Shown here: in pieces, positions 32,646 through 32,834 of the stretch
How the letters are laid out: every line of letters begins with the position of its first letter
Numbering within the stretch: position 1 is the stretch's first letter
Assembly: GCF_900111995.1 (NCBI RefSeq)
Contig: NZ_FOKF01000045.1
Span: 1 to 32,834 of the forward strand
Direction of reading: 5' to 3'
Origin: Collimonas sp. OK607
GTDB lineage: Bacteria; Pseudomonadota; Gammaproteobacteria; Burkholderiales; Burkholderiaceae_D
DNA: 32,834 nucleotides
Translations under genes and position numbers: made by a program
Notes under the pieces: model-generated
Database searches by the model: none
Told to the model about the DNA's origin: nothing
What the model saw: the letters and a program-made list of their open reading frames with translations, nothing else

Positions 32646-32834
32646 GAAGAATCATACAGAAATTGTTGGAAGAAAGGTGTCCTGGTGTTCACGCCAAACG
32701 GGCACAAAGCGTGGCTGCGTTGGTTCAGGCAGCGCTACAAGGTGGGTTAAGTTTGATGGGCTTGAGCCGGCATTTGGACAGTGCCACACCGATACGTCAT
32801 CGTATCAAACGCTGCGATCGCCTACTGGGCAATA
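32636..32834 (+). CDS. IS10-like transposase, N-terminal 66 residues (cut by window edge)
   Basis: The beginning of a DDE transposase of the IS4 family. It starts MHARRIIQKLLEE and contains LSLMGLSRHL and RHRIKRCDRLLGN, which align well with the IS10 transposase N-terminus (LTLTELGRNL and KHNIKRIDRLLGN as I recall it). GAGAAAG stands seven bases before the ATG. The frame is open to the window edge; the catalytic part is outside. Whether the gene is intact cannot be told. Confidence 0.85.
   Translation, partial: MHARRIIQKLLEERCPGVHAKRAQSVAALVQAALQGGLSLMGLSRHLDSATPIRHRIKRCDRLLGN

Larger units (their letters stand above)
32540..32834 (+). mobile_element. IS10-like IS4-family element, left end (partial)
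   Basis: CTAATGATTTTG at 32550-32561 matches the outer end of IS10 as I remember it, and the transposase begins about 85 bp further in. The exact boundary is uncertain (about 32538-32550). The element runs off the right edge. It is of a different IS4 subgroup from the element at 1-327. Confidence 0.65.

Overview
The window reads as chromosomal DNA of a betaproteobacterium, most likely Burkholderiales/Oxalobacteraceae and perhaps a Collimonas-like soil bacterium. This is inferred from protein style, a DUF3460-scpA-panC neighbourhood, GluRS/MetRS architecture and a four-carbon sugar-acid gene cluster; no database search was possible. Most of it is ordinary, well-conserved core and accessory metabolism. 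I do not see a convincing new multi-gene defence or biosynthetic system. The more unusual signals are in RNA/DNA structure: the tRNA-Glu locus at the left edge, the leaders of gltX and btuB, dispersed palindromes, and the ends of two different IS4-family elements at the window borders.

Layout. 1-327: end of an IS4-group insertion sequence, abutting exactly a duplicated tRNA-Glu 3' end (328-372), followed by about 100 bp of back-to-back palindromes. 468-1008 (minus strand): tRNA-Ala(GGC), tRNA-Glu(TTC), tRNA-Glu(TTC) with a clear sigma70-type promoter, lying just downstream of gltX (1009-2439). 2441-4484: DUF4399 protein, small cupin, and the Mrp/ApbC Fe-S carrier. 4691-7303: metG and a GNAT acetyltransferase. 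7311-10004: BamE/OmlA-like lipoprotein, DUF3460 protein, scpA, panC.

10019-15167 is a vitamin B12 uptake locus. btuF is on the plus strand behind panC. btuB-btuC-btuD are on the minus strand behind a well-preserved cobalamin riboswitch with its own promoter. 15168-17541 holds an HPP-family membrane protein with two CBS domains and an orphan periplasmic substrate-binding protein.

17858-24764 is a complete D-erythronate / L-threonate catabolic cluster: FadR-type regulator, LtnD, OtnK, OtnC, an ACS-family MFS transporter, OtnI and DenD. The two dehydrogenases make 3-oxo- or 2-oxo-tetronate, OtnI joins the branches, OtnK phosphorylates, and OtnC decarboxylates to dihydroxyacetone phosphate.

24900-32454: a large MscS-type channel, a SAM methyltransferase translationally coupled to a CLC-type chloride transporter, an unusual J-domain protein, a DHA2-type MFS exporter and a 38-residue lipoprotein. 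32540-32834 is the start of an IS10-like IS4-family element whose transposase start site is buried in a long hairpin.
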